Source: Shewanella aestuarii
GTDB taxonomy: Bacteria; Pseudomonadota; Gammaproteobacteria; Enterobacterales; Shewanellaceae
Length of the DNA: 64,000 bases
NCBI RefSeq assembly: GCF_011765625.1
Contig: NZ_CP050313.1
Location: 2,910,501-2,974,500 of the forward strand
Direction of reading: 5' to 3'
How positions within the stretch are numbered: position 1 is the stretch's first letter; the number at the start of each line of letters is the position of its first letter. The notes below the pieces were generated by a model that saw only the letters and a program-made list of their open reading frames with translations, searched no databases and was not told where the DNA came from. Positions 25,526 through 35,332 of this stretch are shown here, piece after piece. Position numbers and translations under genes: made by a program.

Positions 25526-26584
25526 TTAAATCGCTGGCACCTTAAACTCTTGACCATCAATCTCTAAAATCACATCCCGTGGGCGAATTTCAATAATAGT
25601 CAATTTACCTTGGATAATATCGCCTTGCTGTAACTCTTCACCATCAACATTGAGCCAGCGATTGTTAGGGTCAGTGGAATACACATGTGCATTGATATTA
25701 AATTCTGGTACTTTTAATTGCACACTGGCGGGTAAATCACCATATTTAGGGATCCCCTGTGGTTTAGGCTTGGTGATTGGACTCAATTCATCAGGCGTAA
25801 CGTCATAATTAGCCGACTGCTCATACTCCACTTCTTTAAGTGCAGCGGCAAAAGCCGCGGTGAGATTATTATCATTTTGACCTACCGGCTGTTTCACTGA
25901 AGCAAAGTCGACTTCATTAGCAGCCATGTTCACTTGCAACTGAAGAGCCTCTAACTCTCGAAGTCCTCTTTCATTAGCATTTGCACCAAGAATAATTGGC
26001 TCAGATTCTGATTCAGCTTGCTTAAGTATTCTTTCTTGTTGGTAGGCATTTTGTAACTGTTGATCATATTGCTGGCTCAACAATTCTAATTGCGCCAGAG
26101 ATAAACCATCAACATCTGTGTTGTTAGACTGAAGCGGCGCAACGTCACTGGGTGTTTGCTCAAAGGATTGCGGCAGGCTTGGCTGAATTTTATCTTGAAA
26201 AAGATTGTCTTGAGTTTGTACCACGGCATAAGGCTTATCGGATGACTTAGGCACCGGCAACGCCACTTTACCTGCAAGTCTAAAATCAGCTGACGAAGTG
26301 ACTGCTTGGCTAGGGTTAGGCGTTTGATCTTCAGTATTTCTGATGCGATTGACCATGTTAGCGGGCTGAGTATTAGTAAAATGCTCTGCTGGACGATTTA
26401 ACAATTTATGCAAAGCCCACGCCCCACCAACGGCTAATACAATTGATACAGCTAACAAACCAAACTTTGCTACAGCATTATGACTGTTAATTTTCCTTGA
26501 GGTTGACGGGAGCAAAATTGTGTCGTTTGCCCCTCCCGCTTGTTGCTGCTTTTGCTTCACAACCGCATCAAGTAATATAGACAT
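25526..26584 (-). CDS. gspB: Type II secretion assembly protein GspB (ExeB-like)
   Basis: 352 aa with a single membrane segment near residues 39-58 (VAKFGLLAVSIVLAVGGAWAL), a long polar Gln-rich periplasmic linker, and a C-terminal GspB domain: LPASVQLKVPEFNINAHVYS followed by RWLNVDGEELQQGDII. In Aeromonas ExeA-ExeB helps the secretin cross and multimerise in peptidoglycan. It overlaps the gspA stop (TAATG), so the pair is coupled; the main gsp operon is not in this window. Confidence 0.88.
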   Translation of the reverse strand: MSILLDAVVKQKQQQAGGANDTILLPSTSRKINSHNAVAKFGLLAVSIVLAVGGAWALHKLLNRPAEHFTNTQPANMVNRIRNTEDQTPNPSQAVTSSADFRLAGKVALPVPKSSDKPYAVVQTQDNLFQDKIQPSLPQSFEQTPSDVAPLQSNNTDVDGLSLAQLELLSQQYDQQLQNAYQQERILKQAESESEPIILGANANERGLRELEALQLQVNMAANEVDFASVKQPVGQNDNNLTAAFAAALKEVEYEQSANYDVTPDELSPITKPKPQGIPKYGDLPASVQLKVPEFNINAHVYSTDPNNRWLNVDGEELQQGDIIQGKLTIIEIRPRDVILEIDGQEFKVPAI

Positions 26585-28209
26585 TAGCCTTGCTCCGTAG
26601 TGCTTAATCTTGGCCCTTGCTGGCTTAAATATAAGTTAATTTGCACTAAGGTTTGGTTACCTGCGATACCATCAGGTTTTAAACCATGTAATCGCTGGAA
26701 ACTTATTAAGCTTTGTTCTAATTGACTATCAAACTGATTAATCAATCTTGCAGGTCGCTTACCTATCATTGCTAAGCTATTTTCTAACCACTGAAGCTGC
26801 GCCAATGGTGAACTCTGAGCAATCTCACGAGGTAAGGTTTGTTCTGGCTGCCATAAAATTTCAAAGGTGCCACTAAAATGACGATCAAACCAATCTTTGG
26901 TTACCCAAAACTGTTGCTCACCAAGTTGAAGTAAGATTTGATCGTATTGACGTTCAACAATCACACCATAGAAAGGACTCAATTGGGGATCTTGCATATA
27001 AACAACAGCGGGGTAATTAAGACGCATAATGCTATTCCAATTTCCTTGCTGTTGATAACAAGCTAAACCTTGTTGCTGTGCAGCTTGGCAAGCCGTTAAA
27101 CCACTAATAGGCTGCAACTGCCACAAACCAAATAAGCCAGCAAAAGCAACATCAATATTCTGACTTTGGCGCATTGCTTGCTGCATAATGTGCTTGCTTG
27201 AATCATTCACTGCAGAATTTGTAGCCTGCGCCATATTTGTCACGTCAACAGAAACTGGTAATTGTTGTGTTTGTTCTGCGTCAAGATTAACAGGTTTAGC
27301 AACAGCGTCATCACCTTGACTAAAAAAATAAAATGATCCTGCAAATGTCAGCAATACCGCAGCGGCTACCGCGCCATACCAAAGCTTATTATTCGACTTT
27401 TCAACCTCACCTAATACTTCCATGGCGGCCTGATCCACCATTTTATGGTCAATCGGTACTTTCGCTTGCCCATATCCAGCCATCAACGCCCTTTCACATA
27501 ATAAATTAGTCAAGCGAGGAATACCGCCGCTGTATTTATGGAGGCGACGAATTGATTTTGCGGTAAATAAAGGTTGATGGCGACCTGCAACTTGCAATCT
27601 GTGTTGCACATATAAAGCTAGCTCATCAAGGTTTAATGGTAATAAATGATAACGAGCCGTAATACGCTGAGCTAATTGACGTAAGTCCTGTCGCTTTAGC
27701 AACTGTTGCAACTCTGGTTGACCAATCAAAATCACCTGAAGCAGTTTTTTGGTGTCAGTTTCAAGGTTAGTCAACAACCTCAACTGCTCTAACACTTCCG
27801 AGCGCAAATGCTGCGCTTCATCAATAATTAATACTGTGTTGCGGCCATTTTTATGATTTTGAAGCAAGTATTGGCTCAATAAATCGGTTAACTGCTTAAT
27901 GCTTGGGTTTTCACCATAGCTAATTTTTAGCTCATCACATAAAGTTGCCAGCAACTCTTGCTCAGTTAAAGAAGGGTTAAGAATAAATGCCGTATCCGTA
28001 TTTTCTGGTAACTGTTGCAATAAACAACGCGACACGGTTGTTTTGCCGGTACCAACTTCACCAGTGAGTAATACAAAGCCACCGGTTTCACCCAAGCCAT
28101 AAGTTAAATGAACAAGAGCCTCACGATGGCGATCACTTAAAAACATGTAATGTGGGTTAGGTGCAATAGAAAATGGATTATCATTTAATCCATAAAAAGC
28201 TTTATACAT
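26584..28209 (-). CDS. gspA: Type II secretion ATPase GspA (ExeA-like)
   Basis: 541 aa. Cytoplasmic AAA+ domain with Walker A GEVGTGKTT (about residue 50) and Walker B TVLIIDEAQHL, one membrane helix (WYGAVAAAVLLTFAGSFYFF, about residue 278), and a periplasmic half ending in a peptidoglycan-binding repeat (SFQRLHGLKPDGIAGNQTL). This is the ExeA architecture. The frame opens at ATG 28221, but MYKAFYGLNDNPFSIAPNP from ATG 28209 matches the family start and has AAGGA about 11 nt upstream. Confidence 0.9.
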   Translation of the reverse strand: MYKAFYGLNDNPFSIAPNPHYMFLSDRHREALVHLTYGLGETGGFVLLTGEVGTGKTTVSRCLLQQLPENTDTAFILNPSLTEQELLATLCDELKISYGENPSIKQLTDLLSQYLLQNHKNGRNTVLIIDEAQHLRSEVLEQLRLLTNLETDTKKLLQVILIGQPELQQLLKRQDLRQLAQRITARYHLLPLNLDELALYVQHRLQVAGRHQPLFTAKSIRRLHKYSGGIPRLTNLLCERALMAGYGQAKVPIDHKMVDQAAMEVLGEVEKSNNKLWYGAVAAAVLLTFAGSFYFFSQGDDAVAKPVNLDAEQTQQLPVSVDVTNMAQATNSAVNDSSKHIMQQAMRQSQNIDVAFAGLFGLWQLQPISGLTACQAAQQQGLACYQQQGNWNSIMRLNYPAVVYMQDPQLSPFYGVIVERQYDQILLQLGEQQFWVTKDWFDRHFSGTFEILWQPEQTLPREIAQSSPLAQLQWLENSLAMIGKRPARLINQFDSQLEQSLISFQRLHGLKPDGIAGNQTLVQINLYLSQQGPRLSTTEQG

Positions 28210-28337
28210 ACGACCAAGCATCCTTATCTAAAACTGAGGGCTCAAGTTAATCCTTGTATGCTAGCTTGTCAAAAATTAGCTGCAAAAATTGAACTCTGGT
28301 AAGCTTTACAGCATAAATTAGCCATAATTAATCAAAA

Positions 28338-29594
28338 ATGAAAACCTATTTAGTCGGCGGCGCGGTTCGAGACCAATTACTCGGACTAAACATAAAAGAT
28401 AAAGACTTTGTTGTGGTTGGTAGCAGTGTTGATAAGATGCTTGCCAAAGGCTTTCAACAAGTCGGCAAAGATTTCCCTGTCTTTTTACACCCCAAAACCC
28501 AGCAAGAATTCGCTTTAGCCAGAACAGAGCGCAAAATCGGTAAGGGTTATGAAGGTTTTAGTTGTGATGCATCTGAACACGTGACGTTAGAGCAAGATTT
28601 ACTAAGGCGAGACTTAACCATTAATGCAATCGCCCAAGATGATGATGGCAACCTAGTCGATCCTTATGGCGGTCAGCAAGATATTCAACAGCGTATTTTG
28701 CGTCATGTATCCGGCGCGTTTATAGAAGACCCCTTAAGGGTGCTGCGTGTGGCAAGGTTTGCCGCAAGATTCCATCATCTTGGTTTCACTATTGCACCAG
28801 AAACCCAAGCATTAATGACCCAGCTTTCGCTATCCGGTGAGCTAAGCCATTTAACCCCTGAACGGGTATGGCAAGAAATTGATAAAGTATTCAGTAATGC
28901 CAATCCACAGATATTTTTTCAAGTATTACGAGAGTGCCAAGCTTTAAAGATTATTTTGCCTGAAGTTGATGCGTTATTTGGTGTACCTCAGCCTGAGAAA
29001 TGGCACCCTGAAATAGACTCTGGTATTCATACCTTAATGGTGCTTGAACAGGCTAGCTTATTAACAACAGATAAAGCCGTTCGCTTTGCTTCATTAACTC
29101 ACGATGTTGGTAAAGCATTAAGCCCAAAAGAAACCCTGCCTAAACATCATGGACATGGACAAAAAGGGGTTCCGTTAATTAAGCAACTTTGCCAACGCTT
29201 ACGAGTGCCTAATGAATACCGCGACTTGGCCATATTAGTCAGCGATCAACACCAGAATATTCATAATGCATATGAGCTGAAACCCGAAACTATTATCAAG
29301 ATTTTTGATAAAGCCGATTTTTGGCGTAAACCTTCCCGGTTGACACAAACACTTTTATGCTGCCATGCAGATATAAGAGGACGAACCGGCTTTGAGCACG
29401 CTGATTATCCTCAAGCTAATTACTTAACCATATGCTTTGAGCAGTCCGCTAACATTGATGTACAAAGCATCATTAAATCAGGGTTTCAAGGGGCACAAAT
29501 CAAGCAACAATTAACCCATTTAAGAATCGAATTAATTGCCAAAATCAAACAGACCGAAGTGGATGACAAAAGTCATTCTAACAGCTATTCTTAA
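28338..29594 (+). CDS. cca: CCA tRNA nucleotidyltransferase (multifunctional)
   Basis: Adds and repairs the 3' CCA of tRNAs. 418 aa: nucleotidyltransferase motif [12 protein letters not shown] then KDKDFVVVG with the metal-binding acidic residues, the [10 protein letters not shown] motif, neck and body domains, and a C-terminal HD domain ([17 protein letters not shown]) giving the phosphatase/phosphodiesterase activities of the E. coli-type enzyme. Divergent from gspA, no overlap. Confidence 0.95.
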   Translation: MKTYLVGGAVRDQLLGLNIKDKDFVVVGSSVDKMLAKGFQQVGKDFPVFLHPKTQQEFALARTERKIGKGYEGFSCDASEHVTLEQDLLRRDLTINAIAQDDDGNLVDPYGGQQDIQQRILRHVSGAFIEDPLRVLRVARFAARFHHLGFTIAPETQALMTQLSLSGELSHLTPERVWQEIDKVFSNANPQIFFQVLRECQALKIILPEVDALFGVPQPEKWHPEIDSGIHTLMVLEQASLLTTDKAVRFASLTHDVGKALSPKETLPKHHGHGQKGVPLIKQLCQRLRVPNEYRDLAILVSDQHQNIHNAYELKPETIIKIFDKADFWRKPSRLTQTLLCCHADIRGRTGFEHADYPQANYLTICFEQSANIDVQSIIKSGFQGAQIKQQLTHLRIELIAKIKQTEVDDKSHSNSYS

Positions 29595-29734
29595 TGAGGA
29601 TTTAACTGCTTTTATTCGCTTATTTTGAGTTTTTATCACCAAAAGCAAACAAAAAGCAAAGGTTAGTCACCACAAAAATAGCTAAGTACTTGCGTTTTTC
29701 GTTTAATTAGCTACTTTAGTTAGAGTTTTTATGT

Positions 29735-29765
29735 TTGACCTATAGTAAATTGTAGAAACTATGAC
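29735..29765 (+). promoter_or_regulatory. Possible lpp promoter
   Basis: TTGACC (29735-29740) and TATGAC (29760-29765) with a 19-nt spacer, about 70 nt before the lpp start. Spacer is longer than ideal, so only tentative. Confidence 0.3.
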
Positions 29766-29833
29766 ATAATTACGCCGCTGAGAAGGCATACGTTTTCTCG
29801 CTAAAATTACAACCTATATTAAGGGATTCCCTC

Positions 29834-30100
29834 ATGAACAAGAAAGTATTATTGATTGCTGGTGTTGCTATGACTGCTTTAATCGGTGGCTGTGCAAACA
29901 CAACTGCTTTAGAAGAAAGCGTTGCAAACCTAGGCAACAAAGTTGATCAACTATCTGCTGAAGTTGGTTCTTTAAAGTCAGAGCAAAGCAAACTATCTGC
30001 TGACGTAAAAGGCGCAAAAGCGGCTTCTATGGACGCACAAGCTGAAGCTAAACGTGCTAACGACCGTTTAGACAACATGGCTTCTTCTTACAAGAAGTAA
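29834..30100 (+). CDS. lpp: Major outer-membrane (murein) lipoprotein Lpp
   Basis: 88 aa. The signal peptide ends in a lipobox (IGGCAN), so Cys20 would be lipidated. The rest is a heptad-repeat coiled coil (VANLGNKVDQLSAEVGSLK ...) and the C-terminus is SYKK; the terminal lysine is the residue that L,D-transpeptidases attach to peptidoglycan in E. coli Lpp (ending YRK). Longer than E. coli Lpp (78 aa). AAGGGA upstream. Codon use looks highly biased (GTT, GCT, AAC, CGT), consistent with abundance. Confidence 0.93.
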   Translation: MNKKVLLIAGVAMTALIGGCANTTALEESVANLGNKVDQLSAEVGSLKSEQSKLSADVKGAKAASMDAQAEAKRANDRLDNMASSYKK

Positions 30101-30143
30101 GACGGTTAGTTGAAAATTAGCTTATGTTCATAGGTTGATTATT

Positions 30144-30200
30144 AGGGCTTGAATCTTGATATACTGCTAAGCAGATTTATCAAATTCAAGCCTTAATTGT
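30144..30200 (+). terminator. Long hairpin downstream of lpp
   Basis: GGGCTTGAATcTTGATA pairs with TATCAAATTCAAGCC around a 16-nt loop. No strong T-run follows (TTAATTGTTTG), so it may be a terminator or a stabilising 3' hairpin of the abundant lpp mRNA. Confidence 0.5.
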
Positions 30201-30232
30201 TTGTATTACCGGTTGAAACTAGCTTATATGAG

Positions 30233-31096
30233 TTAATCAGTAAGCCCTAAAACCAACACCTCAAATTCACACCTTAAGCCATCAATTGCAGTCGCTTTAA
30301 TCTGATGTCTTATCTCATCGTTTGCCCGCCATGCAAACTGGCTATTGTCTAATAAACTCAATGCCTGTTCACCGGTGACATCTAATGTAAAACTCACTTG
30401 CTTTTGAGTCACTACTTTAAGTTTTTTCGGAATATTCAACTGAGTCGGTTTTACCGTTAAATCGCTATACACTTTTTGTTTAATTTGCCAAAGATGCTGA
30501 TTGGTTGGTTGTACTAAAATAATACGGCCATCCTGTTTTAATACTCTAATGCATTCTTGGCCTTTAAATGGCGCATCAAACAAAGTAATTAAATCAATGG
30601 AATGGTTAGCAAAAGGCAAGACTTTCATTGAACTATAAAGCAAGTCTGCCGGAGTGCCAGCCTTAGATGCAGCAAATAGCGCATTTTCGGCATCCGACAC
30701 CCCATAAACTGATAATGATTTATCAAGGCCATTTTCAGCCAATGATTGATATATTTGACGCAAGTAATAGCCGTCAGCACATTGATAATCAAGCCAATTT
30801 AATTGATGCTCGCCATCAATTCTGTCTGCTTTTTTGTCCGTAAATAATTGACATATCACCTTTTGCAAGCAATTGACTAAAGGGCTGAATACCCCACTTT
30901 GCAATAAAAACTGCCGTGAGCGCATTTGCTGACGCGAAATACTCGATTGCGGTGTTTTTGCCTTCACTTTAATCAATGGATAATAACCTTGTTCAAGCTT
31001 GTCAAAGTGATGTTTCGCATCACAATAAAAGCCTTTCGAGGCTTGATGCTGATGTAAGGCCGACTGACAAACAGGGCAAACGAGGGGTAATGACAT
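30233..31096 (-). CDS. rlmA: RlmA-like 23S rRNA (guanine-N1) methyltransferase, divergent SAM motif
   Basis: 287 aa. An N-terminal zinc ribbon (CPVCQSAL ... FYCDAKHHFD) and SRQQMRSRQFLLQSGVFSPL match RlmA (modifies G745 of 23S rRNA in E. coli), and NSQFAWRAND matches its C-terminal end. The SAM motif I, LDIGCGEGYY in E. coli, reads LDYQCADGYY here, so two of the three glycines are missing; activity is questionable. ATG at 31096 (MSLPLVCPVC) is preferred over an upstream in-frame ATG at 31120. Confidence 0.8.
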   Translation of the reverse strand: MSLPLVCPVCQSALHQHQASKGFYCDAKHHFDKLEQGYYPLIKVKAKTPQSSISRQQMRSRQFLLQSGVFSPLVNCLQKVICQLFTDKKADRIDGEHQLNWLDYQCADGYYLRQIYQSLAENGLDKSLSVYGVSDAENALFAASKAGTPADLLYSSMKVLPFANHSIDLITLFDAPFKGQECIRVLKQDGRIILVQPTNQHLWQIKQKVYSDLTVKPTQLNIPKKLKVVTQKQVSFTLDVTGEQALSLLDNSQFAWRANDEIRHQIKATAIDGLRCEFEVLVLGLTD

Positions 31097-31133
31097 AATA
31101 AGTAATTCCAAATATTCCATCGATATAGAACAA

Positions 31134-31162
31134 ATAAAAAATCTGGCCTAAACCAGATTTCT
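31134..31162 (-). terminator. Terminator of uppP (minus strand)
   Basis: On the minus strand AAATCTGG tttagg CCAGATTT is followed by TTTATTTG; it lies just beyond the restored uppP stop at 31187, supporting that stop as the true gene end. Confidence 0.82.
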
Positions 31163-31186
31163 ATAGGTTAAATCATGCAGTTTTAA

Positions 31187-31986
31187 TTATAGAAAAATAA
31201 ATCCACAAAGCACGGCACCCAAGGTCAAACGATATAACACAAACGGGGTCATCCCCATGCGACTAATCAATTTTAAGAAAAAGAAAATACAGGTATAAGC
31301 GGCCACAAAACTCACTATAACCCCAATCCCATGGCGTGATAATCAATCACCTCTTCGCCAGAAATAATGTCTTTACCCATCAATAACGCTGCACCAGCAA
31401 TAACAGGAATAGACATCAAAAATGAAAATCGAGCTGCGGCCTCTCGATTTAACCCCAACATTAATGCCGCCGTAATGGTAATGCCGGAACGTGAAGTACC
31501 AGGAATAAGCGCTAACGCTTGAGCAAAGCCAATCATCAACGCTTTACGCCAACCCGTTTGATATTCAGTTAATTCGTTTCGTGACATTTTGTCACCAACC
31601 CAAAGTAAAAGACCAAAAATAACTGTGGTAATAGCAATTACACCGGGGCCACGCAGGTGTGTCTCAACGATACCTTTAAACGCAAATCCCAACACCACAG
31701 CTGGTATCGTAGCCAATATAATCCACCAAGCTAGCTTACTATTTTCAGTATGCTGACCTTTAAACATACTGTTAATCCACGCGATAAACATTTCAGCTAT
31801 TTCATTGCGAAAATAGATAATTACAGCCAACAAAGAGCCAATATGCACGGCTACATCAAATGATAAACCTTGATCTTCCCACCCTAATAACTGCGCAGGT
31901 AAAATCAAATGTGCCGAACTTGAAATAGGTAAAAACTCAGTTAATCCTTGGATCAAGGCGAGTAAAATAACCTGAATGGTGTCCAT
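31187..31986 (-). pseudogene. uppP: Undecaprenyl-diphosphate phosphatase UppP (BacA), frameshifted
   Basis: Dephosphorylates undecaprenyl-PP to recycle the cell-wall lipid carrier. ATG at 31986 gives [27 protein letters not shown] with the glutamate-rich catalytic motif, and later the [10 protein letters not shown] motif. The open frame stops after 223 aa (31315). The missing C-terminal helix and [10 protein letters not shown] tail are intact in the next frame down to a TAA at 31187. Adding one G to the G4 run (C4 at 31321-31324 on the plus strand) restores 266 aa, the family length. Either a sequencing slip or a real inactivating mutation. Confidence 0.88.
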
Positions 31987-32012
31987 AAAAATCCTTCGTT
32001 ATAGATATAAAA

Positions 32013-32513
32013 TTAAAATAATTGTTCTGGGAAGCAAAATTCTATCGGCCAAATTTTTTGCTGGGTTTTATCGTATTGCAGCCATAGTGATTGATAACTT
32101 TTATTGACCAAGGGATGAGTAAGCTGCGGCGCTAATTCTGCTAGCGGCCATAGCACAAAAGCGTTATAGAGGATTTCACCTCGAGGTAACTCGACTGGAA
32201 ATTCGATAATTTGATCATCATAAAGCAAAAGGTCAATATCTAGGCTGCGTGGGCTGAACTTCTTTTCACCACGTATCCGCCCATTGTCTTGTTCTATCAT
32301 TTTAAATGTTGCAACAACATCACTAATAGATAACTCAGTATCGGCACTGGCGACCATATTTAAAAAATTTGTACCTTGAAACCCCACTGACTCACTTTCA
32401 AAAACTCTTGATAACTCAAGCTTGCCAAAGTGTTGTTGTAAGTCCAACAAACCCGCTTTAAGATGCTGTTCAGGTTCAATATTTGTCCCTAAACTGATGT
32501 AAATCTTTGCCAT
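32013..32513 (-). CDS. folK: 6-hydroxymethyl-7,8-dihydropterin pyrophosphokinase
   Basis: Folate pathway: pyrophosphorylates hydroxymethyl-dihydropterin for FolP. 166 aa with SLGTNIEPEQHL at the start and the signature RSLDIDLLLYDD (about residue 90) carrying the Mg-binding aspartates; GFQGTNFLNMV is the pterin-binding stretch. Follows folB by 49 bp on the same strand, so consecutive folate steps are clustered. Confidence 0.95.
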   Translation of the reverse strand: MAKIYISLGTNIEPEQHLKAGLLDLQQHFGKLELSRVFESESVGFQGTNFLNMVASADTELSISDVVATFKMIEQDNGRIRGEKKFSPRSLDIDLLLYDDQIIEFPVELPRGEILYNAFVLWPLAELAPQLTHPLVNKSYQSLWLQYDKTQQKIWPIEFCFPEQLF

Positions 32514-32562
32514 TGAATATATTAATCCACTTTTAAACAGGTATTTTCATTAGGTACTAGAC

Positions 32563-32916
32563 TTAAATATGCCCACGTTCGATTTCAACGCCGACAGAAC
32601 TAGCGTGTGGCACAGCACCGGGCTTCATTACGACCACTTTAACCCATTGCACATTAAATTCATTTTGCAAACAGCTAGCCACCATTTCAGCCACGGTTTC
32701 AATTAATTCGATTGGCTTTTCTGTTATCAGAGCAGATAATCGGTTCGAAACGGTTTCATAGCAAAGTGCGTGTTGATAATCATCTGTGGCAGCGGCAAGT
32801 CGGTTATCCCAGGCCATATCTAAATCGATCAATAAAGTTTGATGGATCTTTTTTTCCCACTCATAGATACCTATCACTGTCTCTACTTTTAACTGGCGAA
32901 TAAGTACTTTATCCAC
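32563..32916 (-). CDS. folB: Dihydroneopterin aldolase
   Basis: 117 aa, family length. MDKVLIRQLKVETVIGIYEWEKK holds the conserved VxTxIGIYxWE motif, with ELIETVAEMVAS and the C-terminal VVMKPGAVPHASSVGVEIER typical of FolB. Cleaves dihydroneopterin to 6-hydroxymethyl-dihydropterin, the substrate of the adjacent FolK. AGGAGG lies upstream of the ATG. Divergent from plsY. Confidence 0.94.
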   Translation of the reverse strand: MDKVLIRQLKVETVIGIYEWEKKIHQTLLIDLDMAWDNRLAAATDDYQHALCYETVSNRLSALITEKPIELIETVAEMVASCLQNEFNVQWVKVVVMKPGAVPHASSVGVEIERGHI

Positions 32917-33148
32917 AAAAACCTCCTTCTAAAACTTGCAGCACGCCATAAATTGTATAAAAACGGAAATATAATCACCGTTTAGCCTTTTTCCTGCGAG
33001 CGTAAAGCAGTAGGATAAGTCAATTTGAAACCTAAGTGATAAAATCAAATCATAACGAAAGAACTGATTTCAGTTTATTTTTGATATGAGTAACCACGCA
33101 TAAAAAAATTATGCGAGATAATACCCTAAGACGAGTAAGGAAACCAAT

Positions 33149-33760
33149 TTGAACACCATTGCACTCACGATTATGATGATAATTCTGGCTTATTTAGCTG
33201 GTTCTATCTCCAGTGCGATATTGGTTTGCAAAATGCGGGGGCTACCAGATCCAAGAGAGAATGGCTCTGGAAACCCAGGAGCCACAAACGTATTGCGAAT
33301 TGGTGGTGTAAGCTCTGCGGTATTGGTATTGTTTTTTGATATGCTAAAAGGCGCTTTGCCTTCTTATTTAAGCTACTTAATGGGAATGGATGCGGCTTCA
33401 CTTGGATTTATTGCCGTAGCAGCCTGCTTGGGGCACATATATCCAATATTTTTCCAATTTAAAGGGGGTAAAGGTGTTGCCACTGCATTTGGTGCAATGG
33501 CCCCTATTGGGCATGATCTAGCTTTGTGTTTGATAGCAACATGGATAGTATTAGTGCTACTTACTCGTTACTCTTCGGTTGCGGCAATGGCAACGGCATT
33601 TTTAGCCCCATTTTACACCTTATGGTTAGACGAGCGCTTTGTATTACCTGTCGCAATGCTATCGACTATTATTATTATCAGACATAAAGACAACATCGAA
33701 AGGCTGCGCATCGGCGAAGAATCAAAGGTATCTCGTAAAAAACGCAACAAAAAAGCTTAA
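33149..33760 (+). CDS. plsY: Glycerol-3-phosphate acyltransferase PlsY
   Basis: Inner-membrane enzyme acylating glycerol-3-phosphate from acyl-phosphate, first step of phospholipid synthesis. 203 aa, five or so helices, with the three PlsY motifs: [27 protein letters not shown] and [12 protein letters not shown]. The best start is a TTG at 33149, with AAGGA 8 nt upstream, giving [10 protein letters not shown]; the next in-frame ATG is seven codons in. Ends in a basic tail. Confidence 0.93.
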   Translation: MNTIALTIMMIILAYLAGSISSAILVCKMRGLPDPRENGSGNPGATNVLRIGGVSSAVLVLFFDMLKGALPSYLSYLMGMDAASLGFIAVAACLGHIYPIFFQFKGGKGVATAFGAMAPIGHDLALCLIATWIVLVLLTRYSSVAAMATAFLAPFYTLWLDERFVLPVAMLSTIIIIRHKDNIERLRIGEESKVSRKKRNKKA

Positions 33761-33782
33761 CCGCGAAGTTAAGCTTTTTTAT
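33749..33782. terminator. Bidirectional terminator plsY / tsaD
   Basis: AAAAAAGCTTAA ccgcgaag TTAAGCTTTTTT, overlapping the last codons of plsY and facing convergent tsaD. Confidence 0.87.
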
Positions 33783-33799
33783 CAATTCAAAACCCAGTG

Positions 33800-34816
33800 T
33801 TAATCAACCGCAGGCAAGGTATCTAAAGGCCAACGCGGCTGACCTTTAACGGCTAAATCTTCAACTTGGCCAGCCTTCAAACGCTGCATACCAGCATAAG
33901 CTATCATCGCCCCATTATCAGTGCAAAACTCACCACGAGGGTAATAAACCTTACCGCCAAGCTTGTGCATCATGTCGGCCAAAGACTCACGCAGTCGTGT
34001 ATTAGCACTAACTCCACCTGCAATAACCAAGCGCTTGTAGCCTGTTTGCTTTAGCGCTCGCTTACATTTAATTGCAAGAGTATCAACTACCGCCTCTTCA
34101 AAGGCTCTGGCAATGTTGGCACGAGTCTGCTCATCGTCTGGTTCTGCTGCAATCGTATTGGCAGCAAAGGTTTTTAAACCTGAAAAACTAAAATCTAACC
34201 CTGGACGATCTGTCATCGGGCGTGGAAAGTGATACCCCGCATCAAAGCCCTTAGCGGCAAGCTTGGCTAAACGTGGGCCACCTGGGTAATCAAGCCCCAT
34301 CAATTTAGCTGTTTTATCAAACGCCTCACCTGCGGCATCATCAACAGACTCACCTAATACTTCGTACTGACCAATGCCATCTACCTTAACCAGCATAGAA
34401 TGGCCACCTGACACTAACAGAGCTACAAAAGGAAACTCAGGCGCATCATCTTCAAGCATTGGTGCAAGTAAATGGCCTTCCATGTGGTGCACACCAACGG
34501 CTGGTTTACCCCAAGCATAGGCCAAAGAACGCCCAACACAGGCTCCCACTAATAGCGCGCCAATTAATCCAGGACCTTTAGTATATGCAACACCATCAAT
34601 ATCATTAAGGGTTGAATTTGCTTGCGATAATGCTTGTTTAATTAACGGGACAATTTTGCGGACATGATCACGAGATGCCAGCTCAGGCACAACACCACCG
34701 TAATCAGCATGCAACTTTACTTGGCTATATAATACGTGCGACAACAACCCTTGTTGCTCATCATAAACGGCAATGCCGGTTTCATCACATGAAGTTTCTA
34801 TACCAATAATGCGCAT
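33800..34816 (-). CDS. tsaD: tRNA N6-threonylcarbamoyladenosine transferase TsaD
   Basis: Transfers threonylcarbamoyl to A37 of ANN-decoding tRNAs with TsaB/TsaE. 338 aa beginning [19 protein letters not shown]; metal ligands in [11 protein letters not shown] (two His) and [11 protein letters not shown] (Asp), plus [11 protein letters not shown] and the ASKH-fold motif [11 protein letters not shown]. Divergent from rpsU, the classic gammaproteobacterial arrangement. Confidence 0.96.
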   Translation of the reverse strand: MRIIGIETSCDETGIAVYDEQQGLLSHVLYSQVKLHADYGGVVPELASRDHVRKIVPLIKQALSQANSTLNDIDGVAYTKGPGLIGALLVGACVGRSLAYAWGKPAVGVHHMEGHLLAPMLEDDAPEFPFVALLVSGGHSMLVKVDGIGQYEVLGESVDDAAGEAFDKTAKLMGLDYPGGPRLAKLAAKGFDAGYHFPRPMTDRPGLDFSFSGLKTFAANTIAAEPDDEQTRANIARAFEEAVVDTLAIKCKRALKQTGYKRLVIAGGVSANTRLRESLADMMHKLGGKVYYPRGEFCTDNGAMIAYAGMQRLKAGQVEDLAVKGQPRWPLDTLPAVD

Positions 34817-35109
34817 AATGTCTCAATTCCAGTAAAATAAGGCGGCTAATTCTAGCTGTTGACGCTATTTTTCTCCAGATAAAATCACCTAAAACCATTC
34901 TCAGAGACAAAACAAGGATAACTAACAAAGCTTCACCATAGCCTCACGTCGATGAGAAACTCAGACTTATCTGAACTAAGGGTTTACAAATACCTTCTGC
35001 TCGGTGTAAAATTCCGCACCATTTTAATTAGCCTTTGGCTATTTATGGGTTTAAGTTTCGACTTAAAACATTAATAACCAACTCAACTACACCTAAGGGG
35101 TGATGGCGT

Positions 35110-35325
35110 ATGCCAATTATTAAAGTACGTGAAAACGAACCATTCGACGTAGCTCTTCGTCGTTTCAAGCGCTCTTGTGAAAAAGCTGGTATCTTAGCTG
35201 ATGTACGTGCTCGTGAATTTTACGAGAAGCCAACTACTGCTCGTAAGCGCGCAAAAGCTGCTGCAGTTAAACGTCTAGCTAAGAAGCTTTCTCGCGAAAA
35301 CGCACGTCGCGTACGTTTATACTAA
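35110..35325 (+). CDS. rpsU: 30S ribosomal protein S21
   Basis: 71 aa, [27 protein letters not shown], with the basic C-terminal helix ending [10 protein letters not shown]; identical in plan to E. coli S21. AAGGGGTGATGGCGT precedes the ATG. First gene of the macromolecular-synthesis operon (translation, replication priming, transcription). Confidence 0.97.
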   Translation: MPIIKVRENEPFDVALRRFKRSCEKAGILADVRAREFYEKPTTARKRAKAAAVKRLAKKLSRENARRVRLY

Positions 35326-35332
35326 TCTCATT

